A stretch of 7,250 nt of DNA, taken from positions 1-7,250 of the forward strand of contig JAFAXJ010000076.1 of the NCBI GenBank assembly GCA_019241095.1, written 5' to 3'. Under the pieces are notes generated by a model. That model saw nothing but the letters and a program-made list of their open reading frames with translations, ran no database searches and was not told the DNA's origin. Shown piece by piece: positions 6,524 to 7,250 of this stretch; the stretch's first letter is position 1, and each line of letters opens with the position of its first letter. Source of the stretch: Verrucomicrobiota bacterium. Lineage in GTDB: Bacteria; Verrucomicrobiota; Verrucomicrobiia; Chthoniobacterales; JAFAMB01. The translations under genes were made by a program, and so were the position numbers.

Positions 6524-6976
6524 GTGAGATTTTGGAACCTTAATCGATGGATTGTGCTCCTTTTGTTGGGAGGATTTGTACTTCTTTTTGTGGAGATACG
6601 GTATGCACATCGCGTGATACTCGATAAACATTGGATAGCATGGACTCCCATCGTCTTTTCCTTTCTTATGATTCTGGCTTGCCTGGCTGCCCTGGTATTC
6701 TGGGAGCGTTGGGGCAGACGGGTTCTCTCAGCAGGGTTTCTACTTGCGATCCCGGTCGGGTTGCTTGGTTTCTGGCTCCATACCGAAGGTCACCCGTTTG
6801 AGGCCGTAGCTCACGATCTTTCGGCTTGGGTTGTCAAAATCCCGGATGAGGACAGGCCCCCAGCCTTAGCGCCACTGGCTTTTGCAGGCCTTGGAGCGAT
6901 CGGCTTTATAGTCTGTATGAAGCGATTCGATGGATCGGTTCAGAGGAAAGGCCTTCATGTCGGTCCTGATTCCTAA
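6524..6976 (+). CDS. Four-helix integral membrane protein of unknown function
   Basis: I do not recognise a named family. The 150-residue product has four hydrophobic segments, at about residues 9-25, 38-60, 66-85 and 115-132. A short basic N-terminus (MRFWNLNR) suggests the N-terminus stays in the cytoplasm. Between helices 3 and 4 is an amphipathic extramembrane stretch starting FWLHTEGHPFE, with His86 and His90, and ending PDEDRPPALAP. Small proteins of this layout occur as uncharacterised membrane proteins in soil bacteria, but no activity can be assigned. The start is GTG: the frame upstream is closed by TGA at 6485-6487 and offers no ATG. The purine-rich GAAGAAAG ends about 8 bases before the GTG and can act as a ribosome-binding site. 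It appears to be monocistronic. Confidence 0.75.
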   Translation: MRFWNLNRWIVLLLLGGFVLLFVEIRYAHRVILDKHWIAWTPIVFSFLMILACLAALVFWERWGRRVLSAGFLLAIPVGLLGFWLHTEGHPFEAVAHDLSAWVVKIPDEDRPPALAPLAFAGLGAIGFIVCMKRFDGSVQRKGLHVGPDS

Positions 6977-7009
6977 CCTGACATAGTGCAATGTTAAGCT
7001 TGCAATACT

Positions 7010-7018
7010 TGTTATACT
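7010..7018 (+). promoter_or_regulatory. Extended -10 promoter motif TGTTATACT
   Basis: TATACT preceded by TGT matches the extended -10 element (TGnTATAAT) recognised by the housekeeping sigma factor. No good -35 hexamer lies 16-18 bases upstream, as is common for extended -10 promoters. It sits 34 bp after the stop of the four-helix protein and would drive a transcript through the non-coding right edge towards a gene beyond the window. Confidence 0.35.
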
Positions 7019-7124
7019 GTGGGGGCAGGTCGTTTGAATAGTTGACCTAAAATTTGTACCAGGCCACCTTGTGAGACAGTGCATTCTTCCGGTCAAAATG
7101 TGACTGTCATATCCAATTTGGCTG

Positions 7125-7200
7125 AAACCACGTCAACAATCGCGACGGTTTGGTGCGAGGAGAATGAATCTCGCACAGTCGAATCCTGGTTCATTTTTTT
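7125..7200 (+). other. Structured leader-like stretch ending in a T7 run
   Basis: Two neighbouring hairpins can be drawn: AAAC-CGTC with GACG-GTTT (7125-7151, a two-base bulge on the left arm) and a perfect seven-pair stem GTGCGAG/CTCGCAC (7153-7176). A third pairing, AATGAA with TTCATT (7163-7168 and 7190-7195), overlaps the second loop and runs into seven T residues at 7194-7200. Mutually exclusive stems before a T-run would suit an attenuator or small RNA, but the strongest stem is 17 bases from the T-run, so it is not a canonical terminator. GAGGAG followed at once by ATG (7164) opens only a 12-codon frame. No known riboswitch class is recognised. Confidence 0.3.
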
Positions 7201-7250
7201 GAGCGGACATAATTCTTATCAGTCGAAATCTCTCCGAAGATTATGAAAAA

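Noticed and set aside
6128..6631. 167-codon frame on the - strand
   Set aside because: It runs antisense through the start of the four-helix membrane protein, has no recognisable domain and owes its length to the ATC-rich stretch; no ribosome-binding site supports it.
7160..7195. tRNA-like T-arm string (GTCGAATCC) in the right-edge region
   Set aside because: The five bases before the loop do not pair with CCTGG, and no acceptor stem, D-arm or anticodon arm can be placed around it.

Overview
The window carries ordinary bacterial chromosomal genes of about 50 % G+C, with no phage, insertion sequence, CRISPR or RNA gene that I can recognise. The mix (a CBS-tailed ClC channel, a GH15 glycoside hydrolase, a D-2-hydroxyacid dehydrogenase, Tag glycosylase, a COG4705-type membrane protein) would fit a soil Gram-negative such as an Acidobacteriota or Verrucomicrobiota member. 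That placement is an impression from protein style, not a demonstrated assignment.

Layout. Positions 1-1085 (+) hold the C-terminal part of a ClC chloride channel/antiporter with two CBS domains; its N-terminus lies outside the window. It converges on a complete GH15 glucoamylase/trehalase-like gene (3088-1274, -), with a small hairpin between them. To the right of that gene, divergently, lies a + strand cluster: the first 62 codons of a WrbA/flavodoxin-like protein cut short by a stop (3245-3433), a complete D-2-hydroxyacid dehydrogenase (3453-4421) and, 17 bp later, tag, encoding 3-methyladenine DNA glycosylase I (4439-5059). A 51-codon frame overlapping the end of tag (5007-5162) looks like the N-terminal stub of another gene. 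A COG4705-type membrane protein follows on the - strand (5984-5208). It contains two nearby compensating frameshifts that scramble 32 residues. After a 539-bp stretch without a convincing gene comes a GTG-started four-helix membrane protein of unknown function (6524-6976, +). The right edge is a non-coding leader-like region with an extended -10 motif, hairpins and a T7 run.

These genes do not form one pathway. The likely co-transcribed pair is the dehydrogenase and tag. The recurring theme is decay: one truncated gene, one probable stub, one doubly frameshifted gene and a long degenerate gap within about 3.5 kb. I see no convincing novel defence or mobile system. The strongest specific observations are the frameshift pair, which can be diagnosed from the protein's own fourfold internal repeat, and the truncated flavodoxin in front of the dehydrogenase.
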